This document shows positions 12,401 to 24,189 of a stretch of 64,000 bases of DNA, in pieces. This DNA is from Phoronis australis (taxonomy: Eukaryota; Phoronida; Phoronidae), in the NCBI GenBank assembly GCA_002633005.1, contig NMRA01000217.1:497952-561951 (forward strand). Direction: 5' to 3'. Position numbers and translations under genes: made by a program. The stretch's first letter is position 1. Each line of letters opens with the position of its first letter. The notes below the pieces were generated by a model. The model did not search any database and was not told the DNA's origin. It saw nothing but the letters and a program-made list of their open reading frames with translations.

Positions 12401-13641
12401 ATGAGATACACATTTATGCCGAAGTGTGAGTCCGCCTCAAATTAAAACTCCATTGTTCAAATTGTTTTCGGACGAATTACGTTTAATTCCGGCATTGACA
12501 TGTCAACGCCGACACTAGAATTCCGATAACAACCGATATTCAAGGAGGAAATCTAGGATTTGGAAACACTCAAAAGGCTCTCCGACATATTAGCTGATCA
12601 ACTTTATTCTTAATATGGGGGCATGGAAGGGCAGTGTCGCATATTCAAAATTTCGAAAAGAGGTACGATAAGAGCAAGGACTTTTGTCAAACTTCCCCAG
12701 CCCTTTAATGACCCAGTGGAGAATATACCACCGATAGTACACAGCCAGAATGCCCATTCACTAGAGACGTAACCTGCTCAACGACAGACGAGGACATTAT
12801 TACTGTAGTGAAAATTCATGTCCAAAGTCTGAAATTTTCCAGCAGCAAATAATCAAAACCTCGACCACTAGGTGTTAAGCAGGCTATCTCCAACCACAAT
12901 AACATTACTTTCAGTTTCAGTCACAACGTTGACACTGCAGATTTTATTCGACTGGAGCATCTGTGCTATTTACTATGATTACTATCGATGTCGGTATATA
13001 ATTTCCCAAGTACAAGCTGGATTGATCTAATCCTAAGCTTAATTTTCAGGCTGTTCAGCAATACCATCATTACAAAACGTCAAAAACAAACAACTTACCT
13101 GGCTTAAGGCAACTGCTCTTCTTCGAAGCAGTGCCGAAACCAGCTAACTGAGCACCTGCTTGCCAGAGGTCAAACTGACCCGGCCAGCATTATGGGTGAC
13201 ATTCACTTATTTTAGTCGAGAAGACTGTAAGAACACATAAAGAAAAGACAAGTATGTAAAGGCAGTAGATTGATCTCATACTTAAGAAAACTTCGAATTA
13301 AGTATCAGAGAGTACGTTTCAATGACTTTTATTCAGTTTCAAAGCACTTTCAACACGGCTTATGTTACTTTAAGGCTATCTCAAACCTAAATTAATGGCC
13401 TCCGTTCTAACTCGTATATCAAAAAATAACCCGTGTCAACTGGTTAAAGTATAAATTTTCTGAAAGAAAAAAGACCAGGAAATACAAAATTATGTTTTTG
13501 CATTGATGTTCCATTACTATTATTACTTTAACACCTTTTTAAGTCGAAATTTCATTTTTAAGAAAGTTACATTCGTGGCAAACTAAATCCTAAGTAGATT
13601 TCAATAAAACATTTTTTAAACGAAAACTTCACAAGTCACCT
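12401..13641. other. No gene seen
   Basis: AT-rich sequence. Nothing recognised. Confidence 0.35.
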
Positions 13642-13873
13642 CAAAAATGTTCACAGAAAGCCCCCACACACTTTCATCGTGGGCCGGTCGAGGTCAAGGA
13701 CGGTACGGAAATTGCTGGTGAGTTACGGAAGTACTCAATAGTTTTTCTACTGGCGGCTAAGTATAGAGTTATCGACATCGTGACTTTACGGGACAAATCG
13801 GCAATTTCCGTACCGTCCTTGACCTCGAGCGGCCCACGATGAAAGTGTGTGGGGGCTTTTGTGAACATTTTTG
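13642..13873. repeat. Near-perfect long inverted repeat (73-bp arms)
   Basis: The left arm (13642-13715) and right arm (13801-13873) are reverse complements except for one single-base indel and one mismatch, with an 85 bp loop. The arms include cccccacacactttcatcg and gaggtcaaggacggtacgg. It could be a short MITE that is almost all inverted repeat, or a transcribed hairpin. No other copy was found in the window. Confidence 0.9.
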
Positions 13874-15600
13874 TTCTTTGACTGCGAATTTCTTACGAAG
13901 TCGCCGGAACAGGACACCGTGCATGGTATTGGGAGAAAGAACAATACTTCATGATTTGTTGACCTCTGTTTTGTGTAAATTTATTGAGCTTTATATTTGC
14001 TATGGACGGCTGAAGTGAAGCACCCGTGGAATTTCTAGTCTGGAGTGTCATACCTTGTAGTATTATATGTAGTGTATTGGGGACGAACAGAATCTGAGGA
14101 CGCCTGTGGATCAAACTACGTTTTGTCTTTGGTTTCCCTGACACAGTTCTATCATAAGTTCATCTCGTTGACTCTATTTCCGCGACTCGGTGAATGAAGG
14201 ACTGATGGTACATACGAAGCTACTACCTATAGCGGGAGATTCGATTTGAGTGACCGCCCTGTAACCTTTGACCTCGGATAAATAGTAAACAAATATCCCC
14301 GCGTTTGTGCGGTTCCAAGGTGTTTCTGCTAATTTTTTTTTCTTGCTACACGGTGCACATTTTGTATTTGAAGTTCCCCGAGAACAAAGATAATGTATAT
14401 GTTGCTAGACACAAGCGAAATATTGTAAAAATGGCCAATTTTTGTGAATAAGGTTTGAGATATCCTTAAAGAATAGACTAATTTAATGACCCTGAAGTTT
14501 CAAGTTGACACGGACCTAATCTTGAAAACAAGTGTGACTTCAGTTCTAGCACAACTGATAAATGTAAGGTAATCAGAGTGGCCCAGCGTACCCAGTTCTT
14601 TTGAAATGTGCAAACTCGATGATTTAAGACGTAGTTTCATTGAAATGAACGGAAGATGCGATGAAAATGATTGCTGCGATGTTAGTGACTATCCACAGAG
14701 TCTCAACGTTTGACAAGACAACCTAAACATTTCAATTTACTCCATATAGTATGCCAGTGAAATCCACTGCATAATCTGATATTACACATACTTCAGTGCA
14801 AGAAAAAAGTAATCAGACTAAACACCGTTTCCCTATCATGGTGGCTAATTCAGTAGCAAAAAAGACTGATAATAAATATTTGGGTGGCGCCTTCGTAACT
14901 TTGCTATTCATTCTCGGTCACGAGTGAACACTGCTTTAACGAGCGATGCGTTCGGCTATTGCCCACGCGTAATGACTGGCATTTCGAGACATTTTGTCTG
15001 ACTACTTCTGACTTGTTTTGCATACGTAGTAAAGTACACGATAATGCGGAAATGAAGGGCTTGCTCCAAATCGCAAAAATGGGCAAACACGGTTTTATAT
15101 GTGCACTATTCAAATTCCACAGATACGACACCTTTTGTGGACATTCACCTACATGTATTTTTAAAATTTGTAAAATATGAACTGATCGCAACTTTCGCGA
15201 GAATATGTGTTCTCAACTTACATGTGCAAGCATTTGATTTTTGGTCACCCTGTATCAAGAGTTGTGACAATATTCAAATTGATGCTCCCTCGTACCAGAT
15301 TATTTAACCCATTAACAATTGCCTGAGTAAATGCGCTTTAAATTGCAACTTGTGAACTTTAGAAAAAATATGCGTCCAATACATATGGTGTGATTTGAAA
15401 AAGACATCATTACTAGTGTGAATCTCAAAAAAGACTTAAACATTACTGTTCAATGTTATTGTGCTAGAGCGTGCCGGCTGGAGCCGCATGCAGTTGTAAT
15501 GTCATGTTAAGCTTTTACGAGAACACTCATGGTGAGCGGTCCATGGCGTGGAACGCTGCAAACGCGCAAAGAGAATTGTACGAGCTTTGAATCTACTTTT
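13874..15600. other. Upstream region of the first receptor gene
   Basis: No coding signal is recognised. An untranslated first exon and intron of the receptor gene probably lie here, because a good splice acceptor sits at 15601-15604. Confidence 0.4.
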
Positions 15601-15604
15601 TCAG
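15591..15604 (+). promoter_or_regulatory. Probable 3' splice site ahead of GPCR coding exon
   Basis: The pyrimidine-rich atctacttttTCAG ends 51 nt before the chosen ATG. If used, it removes the upstream ATGs at 15529 and 15543 and leaves the whole coding region in one exon. Such a layout is common in invertebrate rhodopsin-class receptors. Confidence 0.5.
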
Positions 15605-15655
15605 ATACACCGCCGCGAGGAACAGAACACTACCTCCATACTAAATCTGCGACTC

Positions 15656-16597
15656 ATGGTTTCAGAAAACATTTTGGAAATGTCAAACTCCACGACGGAA
15701 ATGGTCATATCAAACTTCTCTACGAATAACAAGTATGTGATTGTCCATCCATCGACTGCAAGCTTGGTGGCAGTAGGCATGTTTGCTTGTGCTGGACTCT
15801 TACTCAACACCGTTTCTTTGTCTGCCATTTTACACGCCAGACCTCTAGAGTCTGCTTTGCGACTGTTGCTAAGTTTGGCATGTTCAGACATTCTCACAGA
15901 CATTGCCTATGTCGTCCAGATATTATTTACTCACATTCTCCCGCCAGGGCTGCCTGGAATGTTCGTTGTGGGTTTTTTTTTAGTTACATCTTTGGTTTCT
16001 GTTTTCTTCAATGCGGTCGCTATCTCCTTGGAGAGGTACGTGTGCATCATTTATCCACTTCATTATCACTTAATGGTCAGCGAGAAGAAAGTTACATATG
16101 GAATCGTTGTTTTGTGGACATCCGCCATCCTTATTGGCTCCGTCTGCGGTGCACTATGCTTTGTTCTACCGTTACATGGCGGAGCTGTCGCTAACATTGT
16201 GCTCGTGACAATTGTAGGTCTCCCATTGATCTCCATGTTCGTTTTATATATCAGAGTCGGAATGGAGCTGAAGAGACTTCAACAACAGCCTGGTGCAATG
16301 CAACAAACAAGTTCTTCAAAAGGGGTCGTTACTGCTGCATTGATAATTGGAACTTATGCAATATGTTGCATCCCGACCTCATTATATGTCATCATTTTAC
16401 AGACTCATCCCTCGGTAACCGTACACTTTAACATTCCAGAATATGACATTTATAATATATTTGCTTGTCTCAACCTTTTCAACACCATTGCTGACCCATG
16501 CATCTACGTTTTCAGAAATGCCAGGGTTTTAGCTGGATTTCGCAAGATGGCAGCAAAGTGTCGGTGCGAAGTCAACAAGGTGTCGCCTTTGCAATAA
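15656..16597 (+). CDS. Class A G protein-coupled receptor, MECA-like orphan
   Basis: A 313-residue seven-pass plasma-membrane receptor expected to signal through G proteins; the ligand is unknown. The short N-terminus has glycosylation sites at N11 (NST) and N20 (NFS). Approximate membrane segments are 36-60, 68-91, 101-130, 146-171, 180-203, 222-248 and 262-286. Class A marks are D78 in TM2 (LACSD), ERY at 126-128 in place of DRY, W154 in TM4, CCIP at 237-240 in place of CWxP, and DPCIY at 280-284. No cysteine precedes TM3, so the usual disulphide to loop 2 is absent. That absence, with DPCIY and the KG...T start of TM6, recalls melanocortin and EDG-type receptors. The first in-frame ATG is used; the frame is open to 15548 but begins there with GTG. 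A second ATG at 15680 is possible. It is paralogous to 43080-44078. Confidence 0.93.
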   Translation: MVSENILEMSNSTTEMVISNFSTNNKYVIVHPSTASLVAVGMFACAGLLLNTVSLSAILHARPLESALRLLLSLACSDILTDIAYVVQILFTHILPPGLPGMFVVGFFLVTSLVSVFFNAVAISLERYVCIIYPLHYHLMVSEKKVTYGIVVLWTSAILIGSVCGALCFVLPLHGGAVANIVLVTIVGLPLISMFVLYIRVGMELKRLQQQPGAMQQTSSSKGVVTAALIIGTYAICCIPTSLYVIILQTHPSVTVHFNIPEYDIYNIFACLNLFNTIADPCIYVFRNARVLAGFRKMAAKCRCEVNKVSPLQ

Positions 16598-16880
16598 TCA
16601 GTTTTCTGCGAAATCTTCTCACTTAACTTATCAGGATGGCACATGTTCAGCGTTTCAAAATACCTGATCTAAATGCATGTAAAGCTATGCTAATCATTCA
16701 AATAACCACTTCGTCAAAGCTTACAATGCACGCACTATGCAGCCTACCTGAAAATGTATGGGCTTACATCATTTGTGAACCCAAAAACACCACAAAAACT
16801 GCATTGTTTCTGTCGTCATCTGAGGGCATGTCGCATCAAAAGTAATTCTTTGTACCATCATTTTTCAAATACAGTGTTCA

Positions 16881-16886
16881 AATAAA
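16881..16886 (+). terminator. Poly(A) signal AATAAA of the GPCR gene
   Basis: Canonical AATAAA 284 nt after the receptor stop codon, in an AT-rich 3' region. Confidence 0.6.
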
Positions 16887-16899
16887 GACATACATGTAG

Positions 16900-18904
16900 A
16901 CCCTACATTCGTTCAGCCACGTGTAGATTTCCGTTTAGGATGTACAGGACCCTAGAAAACTTCAGAACGTCTAATCTCGGGAATGATTGATCAGATACTT
17001 TAACGACCGAGCTTATCACAACCGAAGTATTACAATGACTGATACGACAGCTCACATAATCAGACTATATGAAAACAAAATTGCGGGAAATTCTAAACCC
17101 CCTAAACGTCACTTCCGGATAGGGCATGATTAATTAATTAAATTATGGGAAGCCGTAATTAACTGAAAAATATGTGGGGGATAATCAAAGAACCGTATTT
17201 TTACTACAAATAGGTGTCTTTCTCCTTTAAGGATTCGGATGGATGACGTTTTATTTGACATCTTGACCTCTACCTTAGATATCCAAGACGAGTTAACAAA
17301 TCGATTTTTGCATTGCGCTAGCTGGGATCTTGACAATGAATTGCGTATTACTTTTAAATATACCGAACAACTGGCGAAAGTTGAGCGTGTTCATTTAAAT
17401 GCCACCGGGACTTGAAATTTGTTTTCACGCGGAAGCATTCGCTTTATCAGTTCTCTGTCCATAGACCCTGGGGACCTACCCTCCACTTGAATAACAAGTA
17501 ATTTCAAACATTTTGTTATTACATCTAAAACCGAACTGCAAAATATTGCCGTTTTATCTCGTAAAAACAATATAAACTGAGCGGCAACGCTTATCAATTG
17601 ATTATGCATATGACATTTAAAAATATAGAAAACAACTGTTAAGTACGGTGTGGAAGGCTAGAAATTTAAATCTGCTAATTATACTGATTGCCATAGATCT
17701 GTCTTGCGCCAAAACATACTTTTAGTTTAGAACACTCGTCGTAACAAAACTGGGCCGTGATCTCAAAAAAACTTTGCTATTAAATCGCTCATTTCGAAAA
17801 CAGGCCAATCACGTAGCGTGGAATGGTGAAATGCTGGAAGCGTAAGTCCCGACTGGTAATTTTTTTTAGCCAAGTCTCGATCAAAGTTTTTGTCTAATCT
17901 TGTGGCTTAATCAGAGGAAGAATGATTCGAGCGCCCTTTGTATTCTAAGACCATCAATCTCATCATCTGACTGAACACAGTTTTATAGAACTGGATCAAA
18001 ATACAACGTTATGATTGGTAAATGCATAAATTTATTTGATCTTTGCTGACCATTCGTCTTTTTTGAAAATATTCTGGTCTGAGCTGAAATCTTTTATGTG
18101 CACACTGTATAGTTTCCTAACTCGTCGATATTGTAGAAAATATGAACCTTGCGTTGGTAACTTTATTCTTGATTTACGATTCCGGCCTGCCAAGCCAGTC
18201 CTCCTAGAGGTTAATCCCAGAATGTAATTTTTAATGCACCCTGGGAACTGTCGACGTTCAGCTCTTATCATTCTCCAGACATTTGCGAAATCAAAACCTT
18301 TTTCTAGTACAGTACATGCTTCTACACTGCAGCATCTTTATTTATTACGTCATTCCGCAGTCAAATAGTGATGGACATGCACCTACTCAAAGACGTCGTC
18401 GTCAGTTACACGAAGTGAATCTCTCTCTGTGCATTTTCATTTTTGTGTTATTGACTTTTAAGGAATTGATTCGTATGTGGTACGCGCGCGTACATGGTTG
18501 TATAATTTGTTATGAATGCCCGTGTCTGTAAAATGTCTGTAGTATTCATCATGTTCAATATATTGGTGTTTGTTAACAATCTTGTTTTGTATAAACACGT
18601 ATCTCGTGGCGAGCCTCGCTTCGAGTAAGCTTTTGTCAAAAGGACTAATTCAATGCCTTGAATATCGCGAGTTTAGACTTCAACAAATGTAACATGCTCC
18701 AGGTGGAACTCATAGGAATTGTTGGCGTGTTTTAACAGTTTAAGAAAGTCTCAAATTTTTAATGTTAGCGGACAGCTTGTTGGCTTCGCCAAAAAGATCA
18801 TGATCGACGGGCTGGCCATTCTGAATAACTTGAAAAAAAACAAGTCTTGAATTTCAACAAAAATTTCAAGATATGGAGCCGATATACTTCGTGGAACACG
18901 CGGC
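16900..18904. other. No gene seen
   Basis: AT-rich sequence with short spurious frames only. Confidence 0.35.
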
Positions 18905-20026
18905 AAGTTAAGAGGCAGTCCATATAAAAACCAGTAAATTTTCAAAAATCAGTTTATACGTCAAAAATAAAAACAACTTCCTTTTTGTGCATGTATAGGC
19001 ACCCTAACGAAAATATAAATGCCGCATTTTGTGCACTCATTGACCTCTAATTTCACCGCTGGAGCACTAAGACCGCAATTGGTCATATTATCCGTCTCCA
19101 AAATTGTATGTTTTCAGCAACGAAAATAAGTGACTTATTAAATAGATTGAAAGTTGTACTTTGGTGTCTGGAATAACAAATGTATATTGTAAGTTTTGTG
19201 CTGGGCAGGGAAGATAATCCACAGACCACTTTTCCTAGTTAATTTTAGTGGCCGTTTTTGTGACCCTCTTACTGCCATAGTGCAACTTGTAGCTTTATGT
19301 AACTTTTTGAACATACAGCTAAATAGTAAATCTTCATGACTGACCAAAAATATCTTGCTTCAACTTTGCATTTAGTGAAAAGTGTCTTCCAAAACTGTCA
19401 GTTTTGGAAACGATGTGTATAGTTTACAGACAAATTGGACGAAAATTTGAGCAAGAAATCTGCTTGAAATTGTTGTAAAAGTCAAATTTAAGTTCTTTAA
19501 AATGAAAAAAAAAATGCTTTCTAGATGTATCACGCGATCATTTTCAAAACTGATCTCGATGACCTTTGTCCCGTAAATCAGTAGACATTAGGTTTGAGGA
19601 TGTATAAAAAACGAGTACAAGTAACTTCTGGTTTTCTTCCATTATTATTTATTTGAGAATTGCAGGTCAATTAAGTGGAAATAAACCCCTTTAAAGTTTG
19701 AAATTGTAAGAATTGCTATTTGTTAAGACTGGTTTTGAGGCTACCATGATCTAAAAAAGGAAGAACGAAATCTGTTTCTGATCGTTTAGAGAGTATTCAT
19801 CACAAAAGCTTGTTGGTTTTAGTCAATCTTGCTAAGACACTTCAGAACATCTGAGATACCGCATCAATCAAGACCAATGCCAGCGTATGAGCTCGTAGTC
19901 GCCAGGATAGGTTGTGACTGAGCAAGACCAGTCGTGGAGTCAAATCACTGCGCAATGTTCACCGAAGGCGAAGAGAATTTGGTCCCGGTTTTGGCACCGG
20001 CAAGCAGGAAGTGTCTGTACCCTGAA
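18905..20026 (+). repeat. Repeat R3, copy A, block 1
   Basis: It matches 34447-35533 in the same orientation. Shared blocks include aaatgccgcattttgtgcac and tgtaactttttgaacataca. In copy B the sequence after this block continues directly into block 2, so copy A has been split by later insertions. Confidence 0.8.
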
Positions 20027-21019
20027 CACCCAAGGCCTTCCAGAAGAAAATCTGAAGGAGGTATTTTCTTCAACGGGTGGTTATTGGATCAGTTTGGACA
20101 GCTATGCTTAGAATCGGCACTAACCTTCAACTTAAAGAGCCACAAGATCAAGTGTCACTGTTGCAGTTATGACTCTGTTATTATTTACAAGTCGACTCCA
20201 TTAACGTACATACTTGATATTAATATTTTCTGAATCCTCTCGCCATGGTGATCACAGTTATTCAAAAATGTATTACTCTTATCGATTAGGCTCTTCTTAT
20301 TCCTGTATTCGCTGTTTTTACGAGGTGTTCATTAAGTTTGCGGCAGCCGATCTCGATTGACCGCCATTATAAAACTGAGACACCTTTTGGCAGAAATGAT
20401 AACTACAATGATCACGAGTGTGTTGTCAGAAGACCCCAAAATTGGCTAGTATACTGAAGATACCCCGTGGTACAGTATGAAAACTGAATAAAAAACAGTA
20501 ATAGTCATTTATAAAGGATTGCCTCTTCAAAACTTCTTCTTTAGAAAAAACACGAAAGTGTGTGTTCTCACGGACAAATATAGTCCTAAAAAAACTTGAC
20601 CTCGAGGACAAGATTTGGGTTCGTTTTATGGCAGACATTCGTCATCCCAGAGACAAAAACTGTTTCAAACAAGTGGAATTGGGTAATAAAATAACTAATA
20701 TCACTGGCAGGCTAAAATACGCGAACACAGAAACACATTCTGCATCGCCCAACTTCACTCTAGGTTAACCGTTAGTTATCAATCCTGCCGAGGACTTTTA
20801 AAAATGGCTGCCTCACTAAATCCGCATTGCAAATGAACGCATCGGAAAACTTGAAAATTATCAGTAACAAGTGACCAATCAGTACAAGTTATACGTTTTT
20901 GGTATCACCGTGATTGTAGGGTTCAGAAAATAGTTGTATCAAATAGAGTCGGATTGTAAACAGTAACCCGATTACCCAACTTTGCTTTCCTAGTGCTCGC
21001 CATACCAGTATCGTAGTTG
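20027..21019. other. 1.0 kb insertion within repeat R3
   Basis: This segment is absent from copy B, where gaacacc runs straight into tgaaatgacag. No clear terminal repeat or protein was recognised. Short plus-strand frames near its left end cross the junction and are not credible genes. Confidence 0.5.
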
Positions 21020-21260
21020 AGGTGAAATGACAGTAGTCAGTCCGGTGGCGTAGCGAGCACCTTCCTGACCCCCCGTCGACACCTCACTAAGTGGCCCCCA
21101 TCCCGGGTTGGTAGGTATGAAACCCCCCAGTTACCAGAAGCCTGGTGCCCCCCTCAGTTGGACGACACCTGTTTAGCACACTCATCCTGTTCGGCACGTA
21201 CCCGGCGGCATCTGACCCTTGCTACGGCACAGAGTCAGTCACTCGGTATGTTTGCTATAG
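21020..21260 (+). repeat. Repeat R3, copy A, block 2
   Basis: It matches 35534-35735, including ggcgtagcgagcacc and the cccc-rich middle. A related ggcgtagc motif is seen near 26414. Confidence 0.65.
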
Positions 21261-22070
21261 GCCCAATTCACACGGCGGACATTAAAATCCAAAGCGAAGC
21301 TCACTGCTATAAACAAAGCGGAAATTTACATTGCGTGAGTTAAATGGCCGGTCTTTAGAGTCCAACCTGAATATTAAATCTTAAAACATGTGTCAAAAAT
21401 TAACCACAGAGACGTAAAAAAATACATTTAAAGAACAAGTCAATGCACCAAAGAGTTGTCTGACGAAAGGATATATTTTTTCCGGAAAACTAGGTTCGAA
21501 ACATGAAAAGTAAACATGACCAAATTGCGGCGATCGTAGTGTTACGGTTTAGGTATCATGCTGAATGCAGGGCTACGTTTCTTCTAATAAATTCTTGATA
21601 AAAATGCTTTCTACAGGAACCAGGTCATCTGGTCGTATTGTTGACGAGTTGAAGATATATTCGACATTGGTGGCTCAATACATTTTGCTGTCATGTGCAA
21701 TTTAATTATTAGTCACATCTGGTTTAATTTGTTGATCAAGAGCAGGCCTATTAGCTTCAAGCATAGCCTTGTTCCTGGTGAGGTAGGCACTACCGGGACT
21801 AACAGTTGATTTGTCATTGATCTGAAATAATACTTGATGTTATTAAATATGTATTTTGATTAGGATAAAAAACCAGGCCCGCAATTGATAGTAAAAATTA
21901 TCTGACCATCAATTCTGCTTTCTTGGTTTTAATAATTACGTCTATTTCATGTGTTATATTTTTCAAATATCAATCTCGACCAAGTTGAATTTTAAAATTA
22001 AAATACCTAATTCTTTCTTCCAAAGCATAACCTCGTTTTAGAGCTCAATTGCTGTTAACTGGACAGAACA

Positions 22071-22229
22071 CAGTGGCGGATTTAGAGGGAAGCCAAGGGG
22101 CCATGCTCCCCCCCAAAATTCTCCCAGAATCCATTTGGCAGTTCAGGAGTGCGAATGTCTGACGGGCAAAATCCTTGCTAATACTCTGCCTTGCCCCCCC
22201 TCCCAACTCAAAGTCCCGGACCCCCCTAG
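22071..22229 (+). mobile_element. hAT-like MITE, copy 1
   Basis: It starts CAGTGGCGGATTTAG and shares the internal block gcgaatgtctgacgggcaaa with three other copies (22396-22553, 25421-25574, 51575-51741). The right end is decayed to cggacccccctag. No clean 8-bp target duplication is visible. Confidence 0.75.
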
Positions 22230-22395
22230 AACAAGCATAGTTATCATGTTTCTTCAGAGGCCTCGTTCATATCCGAGGGGAAAGGTGCGTGCGGCCTTCT
22301 GAGAGGGGAACGTTTCGCGGAGTAACGGGTCAGTGAAAAATCTACTGACCTCCCGATCACCATCAATAGCACCCCACCCTGTTGCAAGCTCTCAC
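22230..22395. other. Spacer between two MITEs
   Basis: Short sequence between tandemly placed MITEs of the same family. Nothing else seen. Confidence 0.4.
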
Positions 22396-22553
22396 CAGTG
22401 GCGGATTTAGAGGGGGGCCAAGGGGGCCATGGCCCCCCTAAAATTTTCCCAGATTCCATTAGGCAGTTTGGAGGTGCGGATGTCTGACGGGCAAAATCCT
22501 GGCTAATATGCTGCTCTGGCCCTCCCTAACTCAAAATCCTGGATCCGCCCCTG
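22396..22553 (+). mobile_element. hAT-like MITE, copy 2
   Basis: The best-preserved copy in this orientation, 158 bp. It runs from CAGTGGCGGATTTAG to GGATCCGCCCCTG, which is an imperfect terminal inverted repeat CAG(T/G)GGCGGAT. CAG-type ends are usual for hAT elements; the family is an inference. Confidence 0.8.
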
Positions 22554-23429
22554 CTCATAGCTCTGTCTCAGGTAGCATTTTCAGTGGCTGATCTAAGATA
22601 CCATGAGGGGGGCCCGACATCCTCGGAGAAGCGGGCAAAGCATGATTGTATGGCACGCAGGCGGCCCGTAAGTTGCGGGCGCCGAGGATGTATACCTTCT
22701 GCTCACTCAGGAAATCTGTCGTTGGACTAAAAAAAAACGGAACGTGTTTTTCCCCCTCGTCCGCTACCGGTTCTATCTCGAACTCAGTATTTCTCCCGCT
22801 TCACGTTTTGCTGGTTCACTTTACTTTGCTCGCGGCAGTCAAGGGGAGGGGGGCTGGCCCCCTCCTAAATCCTGATTTTGTCCCCTATGTGGTCACAGGT
22901 GATTTGAACCGTTGGAGAGAATCTTTCAATCACTAAGGGAATTTTTAGGCCTCGTGGGGCCGCGAATTTCGCGTGATGTTTTAAATATTTTTGAATGGGG
23001 AACAGGGCCGATATTTGGCCCCAAAACTGAGGGATTGAGGACCCTGTCCTTTTTGTAAAGAAAATGCATCACGCTTCAACCCATAGTCATGAAAACACAG
23101 CCTGGCTGGCCGAAGATTCTCCGGTCCTCGTTGCTGTGGCAGCATCCGAGATGCGAAAAATTACTAACAGTTATAAATTTTACACGGACATATTTTCCTT
23201 CGTCGCGGCGTATGGCAAGGACCCAACGCGCCCGAATCCCAACGTCGTTAGGGATTGTAAAACAGGCTGTTGAGTGTCCGTATTTTTTTCTAGCTGTTCG
23301 AGCAACTAAACGTGGAGTACAACTACTCGGATAAGCCACCAGAGCTATCGTAGCGAGCCTCGTTTTGGAACGCGCCTCCTGTCGGTGTGAATAGAGTCTA
23401 TGAAATCCAGACCGAGTGTTGTGTTGCAG
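22554..23429. other. No gene seen
   Basis: GC-richer than its surroundings with open frames on both strands (22646-22936 and 23064-23339). None shows a recognisable domain. Confidence 0.35.
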
Positions 23430-24170
23430 TATAGCGTGCTATGTGTTGCAAAATTTAATGTTATCAACGTTTATTTTTCATTAGATAATATGTATGCAAT
23501 GTTCATTACTATTATATTCGATGTTTTGAAAATTTCTGTTCGATGTTATTGTATCTGTTCAATCTGTTTTGTATTTGTGTTCGATAACGTCAAGTTTTCG
23601 TTCGATGTTATTTCCGGTTATATTCGATAATGAAACTCTGGGTAAATTGAAACGACAGCTGTCAGCGGAACTTGATTACTCTTCCTGGGCTTGAAGCTTT
23701 GGTTTGTTGTTGGCTGGTCAGGGCCAGAATCGAGTTCCTCACGAAAGCGCGCGTCAATGGACTTAAGGGCTTATAAATAGGCATCTATCTGTTGCGTAGC
23801 ATCAGGCACCACCTCAGAATCGCCTGAACTGAATTCGTGTTCACAAATATCGATGAATTGGGCTGAATTGTCGAAAAAATGAGGAAGCAACTTTCCTTCG
23901 GTAGCCGCCATTTAATCAATTCGGGAACCAATCACGGACGTCGTTTCATAATACCCATAAATTCCATTATTTAACATATAAAACGAAAAATCGAACATAC
24001 AGTAAGTCAATCACATATTAGTATTTTCATTATGGAATACAAAAATTTTAACATCTAATGTATAAAGTATGAGATCAAATATGAATATAAGATATCGGAT
24101 ACATATGATTACATGTACATCAAACATAATTTTTTTGAACATTGAGTTTTGCAACACATAACACGCCATA
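23430..24170. mobile_element. Fold-back element 1 with internal ORF
   Basis: Imperfect inverted arms of about 200 bp start at TATAGCGTGCTATGTGTTGC (23430) and end at gcaacacataacacgccata (24151-24170). The arms contain repeated ttcgatgttatt-like motifs. The centre holds the minus-strand reading frame at 23618-23911. The element sits inside the gap that splits repeat R3 copy A and ends about 20 bp before R3 resumes. Confidence 0.65.
23618..23911 (-). pseudogene. Unknown ORF in fold-back element, one internal stop
   Basis: From the ATG at 23911 (MAATEGKLLPHFF...) a frame of 97 codons runs to a TAA at 23618-23620, interrupted only by a TAA at codon 47 (23771-23773). The product would be acidic in its first half and would have a short basic stretch, FKPRKS, in its second. 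Composition and codon use look coding, and the stop is a single change away from sense. I do not recognise the family. It could be a remnant of the element's own protein or a captured host exon. The frame is easy to miss because the stop divides it into two short pieces. Confidence 0.4.
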
Positions 24171-24189
24171 TTGAAGTGTGTTTACTTTG

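Noticed and set aside
15787-16194. 135-codon frame inside the first receptor gene
   Set aside because: Shadow of the receptor in another frame; it lacks any domain.
22646-23339. Open frames in the GC-richer stretch
   Set aside because: Frames occur on both strands at once with no domain; explained by base composition.
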